A DNA stretch of 64,000 bases, from contig CAUYUJ010019115.1 of NCBI GenBank assembly GCA_963575745.1, positions 331,041-395,040 of the forward strand. Direction: 5' to 3'. The position numbers and the translations under genes were made by a program. Shown in pieces: positions 44,061 to 53,849 of this stretch. The DNA is from Prorocentrum cordatum (lineage: Eukaryota > Sar > Dinophyceae > Prorocentrales > Prorocentraceae). The notes below the pieces were generated by a model. That model did not search any database and was not told the origin of the DNA. It was given only the letters and a program-made list of their open reading frames with translations. Position 1 is the first letter of the stretch, and each line of letters begins with the position of its first letter.

Positions 44061-44985
44061 CGGAGGATGGGGAGGGAGGAGGAGGAGGAGGAGGAGGCGG
44101 AGGAGGAGGAGGAGGAGGAAAAGGTGGGTGGGGGAAAAGGACTGGTCGACGCTGACGGGGAGGCTTGACGATCGAAGGAGGGGAACGATGATGACGAGGG
44201 GGAGGATGAGGAGGAGGAGGAGGAGGAGGAGGAGGAGGAGGAGAAAGCCGAGGAGGGGGAATGGAAAGGGAGGACGACGCCGACAAGACACTCGAGGAAG
44301 ACACGGAATGGGGCTCGACGGAGGAGGAGGGGGAGAAGGAGAAGGAGGAGGAGGAGGAGGATACGACGACGATCGTCGAGAGAGAGGGGCAGGAGGAGAG
44401 GGTACCTAAGAGGGTAGGAGGGGTAGTGGACGAGGGAGAAGGGCTAACGGTGGAGGATGGGCCGATGGGGATGCGTCCAGGCCCTGCGCATGCAGTACGA
44501 CGCCTTGAGCGAGGTGCCGAAGCTGCAAGGCGCGACGCGCCTTGCAGCTTGAGCTCCTCCAACTCCGCCGCTGAGGAGGATGAGGGTGAGGAGGAAGAAG
44601 AGGATCGACGATGATGATGATGAGGAAGAGGAGGATGATGAGGATGAGGAGGATGAGGATGAGGAGGAGGATGATGAGGAGGATGAGGATAAGGAGGAAG
44701 AGGATCGAGGGAAGGATGGCGATGAGGAGGAAGAGGACGATGAGGATGAGGATGCGGAGGAAGAGGAGGGTGAGGCTGAGGATCCGATAAAGAAAAAGAT
44801 GAGGATCAGGATGGCTAATCCAAGACTTCCCCTGCGGGGCCTGTTATATAGGCGAAGTGCAGGAGAAGAAGGAGGAGGAGGAGGAGGAGGAAGAAGATTG
44901 CCTAGCAGCGCAGGCTCCGAGATCCCAGACTTCTCGGGCTACCGCTGCAGCAGGCCCGACGTCAAGCAGTTACAGGCCAGCAGGG
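44061..44985. repeat. GGA/GAT-rich tract
   Basis: GGAGGAGGA to ~44400, then (GATGAG)n-like sequence at 44580-44800 and another GGA run at 44865-44900. Glu/Asp frames on plus and Ser/Pro frames on minus are artefacts. Confidence 0.8.
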
Positions 44986-44997
44986 AGGGGCATTGCG

Positions 44998-45185
44998 ACT
45001 ACGACGACGACCACGACCACGACGACGACGACCACGACGACGACCACGACGACGACGACGACGACCGTCGACGACGACGACGACGACGACAACGACAACG
45101 ACAACGACGACGGCGGCGGCGGCGGCGGCAGCGACGACGACGACGAGACCGACAACGACGGCGACGACGACAACGACGACGGTGC
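44998..45185. repeat. (ACG/GAC)n tract
   Basis: Nearly pure trinucleotide with a short GGC run at 45112-45130. Confidence 0.95.
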
Positions 45186-45324
45186 ATCGAGTTCGATAGC
45201 GACGGCGTCAAGCGGATTCGGGGAGGTGTGGTTTCCGACGTTGAGCGCGCTGGACGACGTCGACAACGGCGCACGCTTCACGCTCAAGACGATGGAGGCG
45301 AGCTCCGATGATGACTTGCAGTAG
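45186..45324 (+). CDS. Coding island, C-terminal exon (hypothetical)
   Basis: The plus frame reads GASSSIATASSGFGEVWFPT, LSALDDVDNGARFTLKTMEA and SSDDDLQ before a stop at 45324. A mixed hydrophobic/acidic composition after a long repeat suggests a genuine exon. Upstream the frame is swallowed by the (ACG)n tract. No family recognised. Confidence 0.35.
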
Positions 45325-45764
45325 AGGGGGAGCGCCCAGGAGCCTAGCAGGGGTGATGAGGGCGATAAGAGGAGCGAGGAGGGGAGTAGGAGGAGGAGGA
45401 GGAGGATGAGGAGGAGAAAGCGAGGGAGATAAGGAGGGGAAGTAGGAGGAGGAGGAGGAGGAGGGGGAGGAGGGGGAGGAGGGGGGGGCGGAGATCAAGG
45501 AGGGTGACGATGGGGCCACGGTCGAGGGCAAAGATCAGGAGGATGATAATTCGAAGGGGGAGTGGATCAGGCGTGATGGTAGAAGACGTGGTTCGGTTTG
45601 TGCCCGCGTTTGGTTCGGTCTTCTGGGGCCCTCGCCGTGTCGGGCCTCCTGGGCCCCATGAGTGACGAGTTCGGTTTCGCCGTCGTCGTCGTCGTCGTCG
45701 CCGCCACCAGGCGGGGAAAGAGAGAGGGAGCGAGCGAGAGAGAGAGAGAGAGGGAGAGAGACTC
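45325..45764. repeat. GGA-rich tract
   Basis: GGAGGAGGA at 45385-45490 and GA-rich sequence at 45715-45765; no gene seen. Confidence 0.7.
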
Positions 45765-45960
45765 GAGGCAGCGTGGGACACCGCATTCAGCAATGACTTG
45801 AAGAGGGACTGGAAGAACAAGCACCACAAGCAGATGCCCAAAGCCGCCCTGCAGGGCACGAGGCCTCCCGATTTGAAGATGGCGATGGTGAATTGGGGAG
45901 GTGGTGGTGAGGGCGAGGCGGAGGAGAAAGGACGAGGCGGACGTGGCAGGGGGGGTGGAT
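45765..45960 (+). CDS. Coding island rich in Lys/Trp (hypothetical)
   Basis: One plus frame reads LEAAWDTAFSNDLKRDWKNK, HHKQMPKAALQGTRPPDLKM and AMVNW before entering a GGTGGTGAGGGCGAGG run. The basic, Trp-containing composition contrasts with the repeats on either side and looks like an exon. It resembles in style the KSEIRKKWKDCNR block at 53.85 kb (short basic segment with W-K), so both may belong to one loosely related gene type. No family assigned. Confidence 0.4.
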
Positions 45961-45984
45961 GAGCAGGATAATGATGAGCAGGAG

Positions 45985-46745
45985 CAGAATGGGGATGATG
46001 AGCAGAGCAGGATGAGGATGAGGATGAGGATGAGGATGAGCAGAGCGGCAGAGCATGCTGAGGATGAGGATGAGGACGCGCAGAGCAGCAGGACGGCACA
46101 GAGCAGGATGAGGATGAGCAGAGCAGCAGAGCATGCTGAGGATGAGAATGAGGATGCGCAGAGCAGCAGGCCGGAACAGAGCAGGATGAGGATGAGCAGA
46201 TCAGCAGAGCATGACGAGGATGAGGATGAGAAGAGCAGCAGGGCAGAGCAGAGCAGAATGGAGATGAGCAGGGCAGCAGAGCAGGATGAGGATGAGGATG
46301 AGGATGAGCAGAGCGGCAGAGCATGCTGAGGATGAGGATGAGGATGCGCAGACAGGACGGAACAGAGCAGGATGAGGATGAGCAGAGCAGCGGAGCATGC
46401 TGAGGATGAAGATGAGGATGCGCAGAGCAGCAGGACGGAACAGAGCAGGATGAGGATGAGCAGATCAGCAGAGCATGACGAGGATGAGGATGAGGATGAG
46501 AAGAGCAGGGCAGAGCAGAGCAGGATGGGGATGAGCAGGGCAGCAGAGCAGGATGATAATGAGAATGAGGATGAGCAGAGCGGAACGGCTGAGCAGTCGA
46601 GCAGTATAAGGATGAGGATGAGGATGAGGATGTTCACAGCAGCAGAGCAGGATGCCGATGAGCTGAACGGCTGAGCAGCAGAGCAGAGCAGGATGAGGAT
46701 GAGCAGAGCAGCAGATGCAGGATGCTGAGGAGGATGATGATGAAC
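45985..46745. repeat. GAGGATGAGCAGAGCAG tandem array
   Basis: Units built from GAGGATGAGGATGAG, CAGAGCAGCAG and AGCATGCTGAGGATGA recur irregularly every ~60-85 bp (AGCATGCTGAGG near 46051, 46130, 46319 and 46395). Acidic/basic frames on the plus strand and a long HPHPHP/SSSC-type frame on the minus strand are both open; I read this as a repeat, not a protein. Confidence 0.75.
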
Positions 46746-46764
46746 GGCCACGGGGAGGAGGGAG

Positions 46765-46905
46765 CGCGCCAGTACCGCGTGCGAGGTACTTGAACATGCA
46801 TAGCTTGAATCTCATGCACAAGCACTACCAGCGGGTCAAGCCCACGGTGCCGTCACAAGAGGACCTCCGCTGCCAGCAGGGAGGTGATGCTATACCGTTG
46901 GCGGG
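46765..46905 (+). CDS. Coding island (hypothetical)
   Basis: The plus frame reads VPRARYLNMHSLNLMHKHYQ, RVKPTVPSQEDLRCQQGGDA and IPLAGEEEYDKEEQDE, then enters a GGA tract. Varied composition between two repeat arrays supports an exon. No family recognised. Confidence 0.35.
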
Positions 46906-46959
46906 AGAGGAGGAGTATGATAAGGAGGAGCAGGATGAAGGAGGAGGAGGAGGAGGAGG

Positions 46960-47130
46960 ATGTGTTAGGGGCCAGGTCGTATGGATTTTTAGGGGCCAGG
47001 CCGTAGGGATGTGTTAGGGGCCAGGCCGTAGTGGTGTTTTAGGTCATAGGGTTGGTTTAGGGGCCAGGCCGTAGGGATGTTTTACGGGCCAGGTCGTAGG
47101 GATGTTTTAGGTCGTAGGGGGCCGTAGGCC
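46960..47130 (+). repeat. Minisatellite of ~29-bp units
   Basis: About six imperfect copies of TTAGGGGCCAGGCCGTAGGG plus ATGT/GGTGT. No gene follows up to 47515; that stretch holds GTGTGCGTG-type words. Confidence 0.8.
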
Positions 47131-47514
47131 GAACGATGATATGCTAAACCATGACCCCTCGACTGGGGCATGATGCATGTGGTTCGGCCCCTCGCACGCT
47201 GAGCATGTGCACGTGCTCGCACAGTCGATTTGACAGAATGGGGAGAACGAGTTACGAGGGCAAGGAAGACGAGGGGGAGGAGGATGAGGAGGAGGATGAG
47301 AGGAATCAACTAGAAGCATCATGAGTGTACGTGTGCGTGGTATGCAAGTGTGTTGTTAGGTATAGATGTGTAGCTGAGTGTGCGCGTGAATGGTATATGC
47401 AGGTGTGTGGTTGGGTGTACGCGTGCATGTTATGTAGGCGTGTACTGCATGCACAGAAAAGGTGTGCTTCTGGTGCATGCGTACACGCCTGAGACGGGGC
47501 CCTGCCCCACCCGC

Positions 47515-47690
47515 CGCGCAGGAGAGCACGACGGCGGTCGACGACGAGCTGGTGATCAACTCGAGCGATGACGACGACGAGGGGCTGACTGACTTCTGGG
47601 CCCAGAAGCTCGCAGAGTCCTTCGCGGCGGACATGGCGGGGGAGGGGCCCCACGGTAGGACAGAGACGAGGGAGAGGATGAGGAGGGGGA
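47515..47690 (+). CDS. Acidic coding island (hypothetical)
   Basis: The plus frame reads AAQESTTAVDDELVINSSDD, DDEGLTDFWAQKLAESFAAD and MAGEGPHGRTETRE before a GGA run at 47665. The VINSSDDDD-EGLTDFWAQKLAE stretch looks like a real, acidic, partly helical exon. It could be upstream sequence of the Lys-rich gene at 48.1 kb, given the same strand and the repeat-filled gap. Confidence 0.4.
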
Positions 47691-48089
47691 GGAGGAGGAG
47701 GAGGAGGAGGAGGAACAGTTGACGCAAGAACAGTTGGCACAAGAAGGTGCCCAGACATTTTGACGCAATTACGTCTGGTGTTTGACCGCGGGCGCCCGTA
47801 AGGAGGCGACGGAGAAGGAGGAGGCGAGGGAGGGGGAAGATGAGGAGGAGAAGGAGGAGGATGAGGAGGGGGAGGATCGAGGAGGAGAGGTGATGAGGAA
47901 GAGGATGAGAGTACCAGCCTATCTTTTGACACAGTCCAGTGTGATTTTTGGAGGGTGGGGCCTCCCTCCGAGCTCGATGTGCCAGTCAGCTGAGAGGCCT
48001 CTCTCGATCGAGCGGAGGGGTACTCGAGAAGGCTGTAATCACGGGAGGGTGGGGAAGGAGGAGGAGGAGGGGGCGGAGGAGGGCGCGCA
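47691..48089. other. GGA-rich gap
   Basis: GGA/GAG repeats at 47660-47720 and 47810-47900, otherwise no motif. Confidence 0.5.
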
Positions 48090-49117
48090 ATAAGAACAGG
48101 GGGGAAGGTGGAAGACGAGAAGCCCGACACGAAACTCGAGCACGGCCTGGGTATCGTGCCCGCAGGCGCTGCTTCGAGCTCGTCCGCGGGGATGCTCCCA
48201 TTCGCTGCGGGGATGCTCGGCCTCGCGGGCCCAATCATCGACTCCACGAAGACAAAGAAAACGAAAAAAAAAAAAGAAGAAGGGCGAGAAGCCCGCAAAG
48301 GAGGATACCCCGAGCAAGACCAGGATCCCTGAGTGGGTCCTCCAGAGGCCCGCAGCGGCTGAGGAGCTCGCCCAGGCCGCGAAGGCATCCACGAAAGCAA
48401 AGAAAAAGCAAGCGGCCATGAAGAGGCCCGCGGCGGCCGCAGCGAGCACGAGCACGCCACCAGAGAAGAAGGCAAAGGCAGAGCCAACACCAAAGGCGAA
48501 GGCAAAAGCGAAGGCGAAATCGACAAGCAAGGCGGCAACAAAGCCGAGCACGGACGAGGATGAGGGGGAGGAGGAAGAGGAGGACTGCCCCGATGAGGAA
48601 GAGGAGGACTGGGCCGAAGAAGAAGAAGAGGAAGAGGCCGAGGAGGCCGACGGCGAAGAGGGGGACGCTGCGCCCGAGGAAGAGCCCGAGGAGGGCGGCG
48701 GCGACGGCGCTGAGGAGCCCGAGCAGGGCGCTGAGGAGGAGGGAGGAGGAGAAGGAGCAGGAGGAGGAGGAGGAGGAGGAAGATCCCGTCAAAGAGTTCT
48801 GGGTGCATGCCACGTTCAAGAAGTTTGGCAACGTGTACAAGCTCAAGACCAGGCGCCGTGAGAGCGAATCGATCTCGGTGATCGACATATCGCCCCTGGC
48901 GAAGCGGTTGACGTACGTCCAGCTCGTGCAGCTGCAGGACAACACCATGGAGGACAAGTACGAGAAGTTGGGCACCGCGAGTGCGAGGGAGGCCTCGATG
49001 TACGTCACTCGCAAGCTGTTCGACGTGATCTGCCAGAAGAAGATCACGGTCAAGAAGGCGGCCTTCGAGGAGAGAAACGTGCAGATCGAGGCCCTCCTCG
49101 CCGCCGCGGGCTCGTGA
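48090..49117 (+). CDS. Lys/Ala-rich acidic protein, two frame changes at repeats (hypothetical)
   Basis: The coding sense can be followed across three frames. First KVEDEKPDTKLEHGLGIVPA, a hydrophobic stretch SAGMLPFAAGMLGLAGPII (possible membrane segment, near 48200) and DSTKTKKTKKKK. At an A-run (48263-48275) it shifts to EKPAKEDTPSKTRIPEWVLQ, AAMKRPAAAAASTSTPPEKK and a Lys/Ala stretch with PKAKAKAKAKS, then a long acidic run. At a GGA run (about 48755-48783) it shifts again to EDPVKEFWVHATFKKFGNVY, KLKTRRRESESISVIDISPL, AKRLTYVQLVQLQDNTMEDK and YEKLGTASAREASMYVTRKL, FDVICQKKITVKKAAFEERN, then LLAAAGS and a stop at 49117. The C-terminal ~110 residues look like a folded helical domain. The Lys/Ala tail resembles histone-H1-like basic stretches. 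No family that I can name. Confidence 0.55.
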
Positions 49118-50142
49118 GCCAGGATTTCTGAGTCCTCCATTTCATCATCCCCCTCCTGTGCCAATCCCGTCAACGGGGGATTTCAGTGACTCACCCTATG
49201 TCAACTTACGATGGATAGGAGGAGCGGGATGGGAGGAGGGGAGGGCAGCAACACCGTACGGGCGCTCCAAACAACTTGAAATGAGGAGGAGGAGGAGGAG
49301 GAGGAGGAGGAGGAGGAATGAGGAGGAGGCTCGGTGACCCACAGGAGGACAAGCACGAGTTCACTCACGTGAATTAAGGCCACGAGCTGAACACAGCTCG
49401 AGCTGGCGAGGGGAGTGAATGAATCCATGGATTTACCGACCGATCGATCGATCCATCCATCCATCGATGGATGGATGGATGGATGGATGGATGGATCGAT
49501 CGATACATCGATCGATCGAGAGCGGGCGCGCACAGGTGATCAGACCTCGCGGCGCTGTGGCACCTCGGGCTGCACGTCGCGGCCGCTTGATTTGTTGAGG
49601 GTGCAAGCGCTTGCGGCGCGAGCGCCCAGAGCATCGAGAGTTCCCCGCCCGCTCGGGAAGCAAAGCTAGCGATGAGACGGTGATAGTGCCGCTGCTGCTA
49701 GTCGTCGGGGGTGGGGGTTAGTTTTATTCAGCGCGGGCGGGGTGGGGATCGAGCTTCAGCGTAGGAGGAGGAGGAGGATGAGGAGGAGGAGGAGGAGGAG
49801 GACAATGAGGGGAGAGGGGGAGGAGGATGAGAAGGAGGAGGAAGATGAGGAGGAAAAGGAGAAGGACGATGATCAAGCGAAGGATCAGGAGCTAGTAAAG
49901 TTGCATCGAGGAGAGCTCGAGAACCAGAGATTCCCTGGGAGGAGGTCCCCCCTGCTGCTGCGAGAAAGTCAACTGACCTGCAAGTTTGGGGTCCAGACTT
50001 GATTAGCGTATTCACCCATCGGCCAATCGAGGCACGTTGCAAGTCCAGTGTCATGAGAGAACATGCACGGATCTGATATATCATATGTGCACATATACGC
50101 ACACACATACCTGGAGCCCCTAAGCCGACAGTTCAAAGGCTA
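49118..50142. other. Spacer with GGA and GGAT repeats
   Basis: GGA runs at 49283-49330 and 49762-49800. At 49431-49520, GATCGATCGATCCATCCATC runs into (GGAT)n and GATCGATCGAT, an imperfect palindrome. A plus frame near 49860-50000 reads QAKDQELVKLHRGELENQRF and could be a small exon; support is weak. Confidence 0.45.
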
Positions 50143-50325
50143 CTCCAGATTTCGTAATAACAGGGAGGGGGTACCCTGGACCCTCCAAGACAAGCCATTT
50201 CAGACCTCCCCCGTGGGGGAACCCTCCAAAACATCGTCCCCAAACCCCCCAGGCCCTCCAAGATAGCCTGAAAGAGACCCCCCCTCCGAAATGAGACCCC
50301 GCTCCCTTTATTGCGAAATCTGGGG
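50143..50325. mobile_element. MITE-like element with ~25-bp TIRs flanked by TA
   Basis: Left end (after TA at 50141-50142): CTCCAGATTTCGTAATAA then CAGGGAG. Right end in reverse complement: CCCCAGATTTCGCAATAAAG then GGAG, followed on the plus strand by TA at 50326-50327. The ends match at all but two or three positions and the inner GGGGT words extend the similarity. A 183-bp body with TIRs and a TA on both sides is the layout of a Tc1/mariner-type MITE. It has no coding capacity. Confidence 0.65.
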
Positions 50326-50865
50326 TATGCACCCCTCTTCCTCCCGTCACCCCGTCGGGCCCCGCGCATCCCACTGGGGCTCGAGATCCAGCAGCGTGAG
50401 CGAGGCCAGACAAGAGGCAAGCTTGCAGCAGGCGATTTGGGATTGTATGAAACCATGGACGATTGAAGACTTGCAAGAGTAATGCGATGTCTTTGGGGCC
50501 ACGGGCGCAGCACATCCACGCGAGCAAGTTTCATGCGACGCATGCTCGCACCTTGGCCTGCGCATGTGAATGTGTTTCAGGGTGGGCGCGTGCGTAAAGT
50601 ACACGAACGCGGGTTCGTTACCAGCGGGACCGTGTATACGCACGCGCAGATGTAGATGTACATACATATACAGGTATATACATTCACACGTGCGCGTGCC
50701 TGTATGTATGCACGTATGTACACAGACATGCATGGGTGTGCACGCATATGCGTGCGAATGTGTGCGTGATGGTGCGGCGCAGCGTATTTGCGTATATCGA
50801 TGGGCGTATATAAACATAAATGTGCATGAGTATGTGTACACATATGTATATGTATAGATATGCAC

Positions 50866-50896
<31 letters not shown>

Positions 50897-51034
50897 CGAG
50901 AAAGAGCGAAATAGAGAGGCGCAACCCAATAGGTGCATATACGTATGTAGAGAAGGGGAGGGGGAGTTCGCTAGATAGAGGGCGGGAGAACGAGAGAGGA
51001 TGAGGATGAGGAGATCTGGTCGAGGGGAGATATT

Positions 51035-51071
<37 letters not shown>

Positions 51072-51200
51072 GGAGAGAGAGAGAGAGAGAGGGAGAGAGA
51101 GAGAGAGGGAGAGAGAGAGATCTCGAGAGAGAGATCTTGAGAGAGAGAGAGGGCGACGAGAGGGAGATCGAGAGCGAAAGGGGCAAATGAAGCGCGGTGC
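50326..51200. other. Spacer with CATG, TA and GA microsatellites
   Basis: CATG/GTAT-rich sequence at 50640-50860, (GA)n at 50869-50895, (TA)n at 51037-51067, (GA)n-rich at 51068-51165. No gene recognised. Confidence 0.6.
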
Positions 51201-51287
51201 TGCTGCGCTGCCGCCCGCGCACTGCTGCGCTGCTGCGCTGCCGCCCGCTGCGCTGCAGCGCAGCAGTGCGCGGGCGGCAGCGCAGCA
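51201..51287. repeat. Perfect inverted repeat, 32-bp arms with 23-bp loop
   Basis: The left arm begins TGCTGCGCTGCCGCCCGCGC and ends ACTGCTGCGCTG (51232); the right arm (51256-51287) is its exact reverse complement. A further CTGCGCTGCCGCCCGCGCGG copy lies at about 51312-51332. Confidence 0.9.
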
Positions 51288-51355
51288 ACGCCGCGCCCGC
51301 GGGCGTGCGCGGCTGCGCTGCCGCCCGCGCGGTCGACCCCGAGACCCAGAGAGCG

Positions 51356-51424
<69 letters not shown>

Positions 51425-51892
51425 GGGGAGGGACAGCTCGAGAGAGACCGAGAGAGAGAGAGAGAGAGGGGGGGAGGGGAGAGAGCGCTCGAGGGGGGGT
51501 AGCAACCAGCGCAGTCATGCACGGGGACGACGGCGGGAGGGAACGAGCCCCCCCCCCCCCCCTCCCCCCCCGCCGCCGCGCCCAGGTCATGCCCTTCGTG
51601 GGCGCGCGGCGGCGTCGTGGCGCGGACGCGATCACCACCACTACTACTACTGCAAGCACTTGGCGGCGGCATCGATCATGCAAGCATGCATTTTGGCCAG
51701 TCGGTTGCGCGCAAGGGCGAGCGTCTCCCATGGCGGCTTCGAATTGGACCCCAAGTGCCCGCCCAATGGCGGGCGCGTCAGGCCCACCTCGAAGCCGCCG
51801 CCCTTGTGCGCAGCCGATTAGCTATTCCTGGCCATTCACTTTGGAAAAGCATGCCCCCGCCCCCCTTTCTGCGTTGGGGCGTGAGGGGTAAT
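51288..51892. other. Spacer with (GA)n
   Basis: (GA)n with G-runs at 51358-51485 and a C-run at 51550-51570. No gene recognised. Confidence 0.5.
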
Positions 51893-52435
51893 GGTTTTCG
51901 TGTGTAATGTTTTTGTAATGTTTTTGATATGTTTTTGTAATGTTTTTCGCATGTCATGTTTTTCGTATGTTTTTTTTTGTAATGTGTTTGTAAAGTTTTT
52001 GTAATGTTTTTGTAATGTTTTTCGTATGTAATGTTTTTCATATGTTTTTGTAATGTCTCTGTAATGTTTTTGTAATGTTTTTGTAATGTTTTAGTATGTA
52101 ATGTTTTTTTCGTATGTAATGTTTTTCATATGTTTTTGTAATGTTTGTGTAATGTTTTTGTAATATTTTTCGTATGCAATGTTTTTCATATGTGTTTGTA
52201 ATGTTTTTGTAATGTTTTTCGTATGTAATGTTTTTCATTTGTTTTTGTAATGTTTTTGTAATGTTTTTCGTATGTAATGTTTTTCGTATGTGATGTTTTT
52301 CATATGTTTTTGTAATGTTTTTGTAATGTTTTTGTAATGTTTTTTCGTATGTAATGTTTTTCATATGTTTTTGTAATGTTTTTTGTAATGTTTTTTTGTA
52401 TGTTTTTGTAATGTTTTTCGTATGTTTTTCGGTCG
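51893..52435 (-). repeat. AT-rich 11-bp satellite of phased T-tracts
   Basis: Built from the 11-mers TTTTTGTAATG, TTTTTCGTATG and TTTTTCATATG, with an occasional extra 5-mer TAATG after the second word, so T5 tracts usually recur every 11 bp and sometimes every 16 bp. It stands out as AT-rich in GC-rich surroundings. Minus-strand frames stay open (KNITKTLQKHY repeated, 11 residues from 33 bp) because the words lack stops in that direction; I do not regard them as genes. Confidence 0.9.
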
Positions 52436-53162
52436 CGCCCTTGGGTTTTTGCTAAGTCCCCCCGAGGGCGCGCCCTTCCCCTTAAGTCGACCCCCCGCCC
52501 CCCCTTCCCCGCCCCTCCCCCTTCCCCAATCACCCCATCGCCCATCCCCCATGCACGTGCCCGATCACGCGGGGCGCGCCTGGCCACGATCAAGGTGGCC
52601 AGGCGCCTGCGGCCGCGCGGCCGTAGCTTGCAGCAGGCGAAGGATCCCTGGCAGACCCATATTGCGCTTGAAAAATGTGTGTGGGGGGGGGAGCGGTGCG
52701 TACGCGGTGGCCGCGCGGGCGCGTGGCGTGGCGCGCGTGCGCGCATATGCGCATATGTGTATGTATATATATATATAGATATGTATATATTTATATATGT
52801 ATATACATACATATGTATATACACATATATACGTATTATTATTAACTAATTTCCATATCTATGTAGGTTTACACGCACATAGTTCTGCGACATATATGTG
52901 TGCGTTGACGCGTGTCGTGGATTGCGCGCGCATGTCGCGTGTGTAGTGCGTATATTGCCTAGTATACGTACAGGTTCTAGTTATGCGCAGCCTGGCAGAC
53001 CTGATCTTGCACTCGGTGGATGCGCGGTGGCCACGCTGCCGCACAGAGCCGCAGGGCCCCGAGGTGTCTCTGCCCCTGGCACCGTCGCCCCTGGCGCCCC
53101 ACAGTGCGGTAGGGGGGGGGGCCCAATGCTCGGGCCACGCGGCCCGCTCCCCGAGGCGAGCG
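52436..53162. other. Spacer upstream of the TIR-intron gene
   Basis: GC-rich start, (TA)n at 52757-52835, then unique sequence. No gene recognised. Confidence 0.5.
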
Positions 53163-53240
53163 ATGCCGCCGAAGGGGCACAAGAAGCCGCCGAAGGCGCC
53201 TAAGAGCGCGGAGGAGAAACAAGCGGAGAAGGCCACCTGG
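53163..53240 (+). CDS. Exon 1 of a Lys/Glu-rich gene
   Basis: Starts at ATG 53163: MPPKGHKKPPKAPKSAEEKQ followed by AEKATW. Removing positions 53241-53683 joins ACC TGG to TTT TCC and gives the continuous reading KATW-FSKERAKALRKAREDH, which supports this exon end. A highly basic, Ala/Lys-rich N-terminus is typical of nucleic-acid-associated or coiled-coil proteins, but I cannot name a family. The upstream region offers no better start. Confidence 0.5.
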
Positions 53241-53683
53241 AATTCCTGAACATGCGCACGTGCAGGCACTCTCTCACACACACGCACGCACGCGAGCACG
53301 CACACACACACACATACACACAGACACAGGCACACACGCACACACACACACACACACACGCGCGCGCGCACACACACACACACATGCACGCGCACACACA
53401 CACACGCCCACACAACTACGCATACGACACAGAACTATATGTGTACAGGCACAATGTCTACATGTACTTACATCTCTACCTACGTTTTGCCGAGGACCAT
53501 GTATGTGTTGGGACGCGCGAGTGTGTGTGTGTGTGCGACATGTGTGCATACGTACATACACATACTTCTGTGTTCGCATACAGGCACGGGCTCTCCTACA
53601 TACGCGCACGAATATTAAAGTAGAGTATCACACACACAGTCACGTACATATACAGACACGCACGCACATGTTCAGGAATTCAG
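53241..53683 (+). other. Intron bounded by a perfect 15-bp inverted repeat
   Basis: GAATTCCTGAACATG at 53240-53254 and its exact reverse complement at 53667-53681 bracket a CA/CG-rich interior, including (CA)n at 53266-53410. The splice junctions are not GT-AG: the join that keeps the frame begins AATTCC (or GAATTC) and ends TTCAG (or TTCA). Dinoflagellates use GC, GA and other donors. Layout recalls introner-type insertions with terminal inverted repeats. Confidence 0.55.
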
Positions 53684-53786
53684 TTTTCCAAGGAGAGAGC
53701 AAAAGCATTGCGCAAAGCTCGTGAAGATCACGAGCGCCAACTTCAAAGGATGAGGACTCCGGTGCGTTCCTGCAATTCCAACTAAG
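53684..53786 (+). CDS. Exon 2 of the Lys/Glu-rich gene
   Basis: The frame reads FSKERAKALRKAREDHERQL, QRMRTP and, if not spliced, VRSCNSN and a stop at 53786. A GTGCGT just after the CCG codon near 53761 is a plausible donor for the next intron, with an acceptor at ACCCAG near 53849. The segment is a charged helix, as in coiled-coil proteins. Confidence 0.5.
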
Positions 53787-53849
53787 TTAACGTATCACCA
53801 GCCCCAACACACACGGGAGAGACGGAACGAAACATAATCTGCCCGAGGA

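Noticed and set aside
45567-46751. 394-codon His-Pro/Cys-Ser-rich minus-strand frame
   Set aside because: Shadow of the GAGGAT/CAGAGCAG array.
49431-49520. Recombination site at the CCAT/GGAT palindrome
   Set aside because: It is explained by a (CCAT)n run meeting its inverse (GGAT)n; arms are unequal and simple.
51778-52364. Lys/Asn/Ile/Thr/Tyr-rich minus-strand frames
   Set aside because: Translation of the 11-bp satellite, which lacks stops in that direction; the peptide repeat is an arithmetic result of an 11-bp period.
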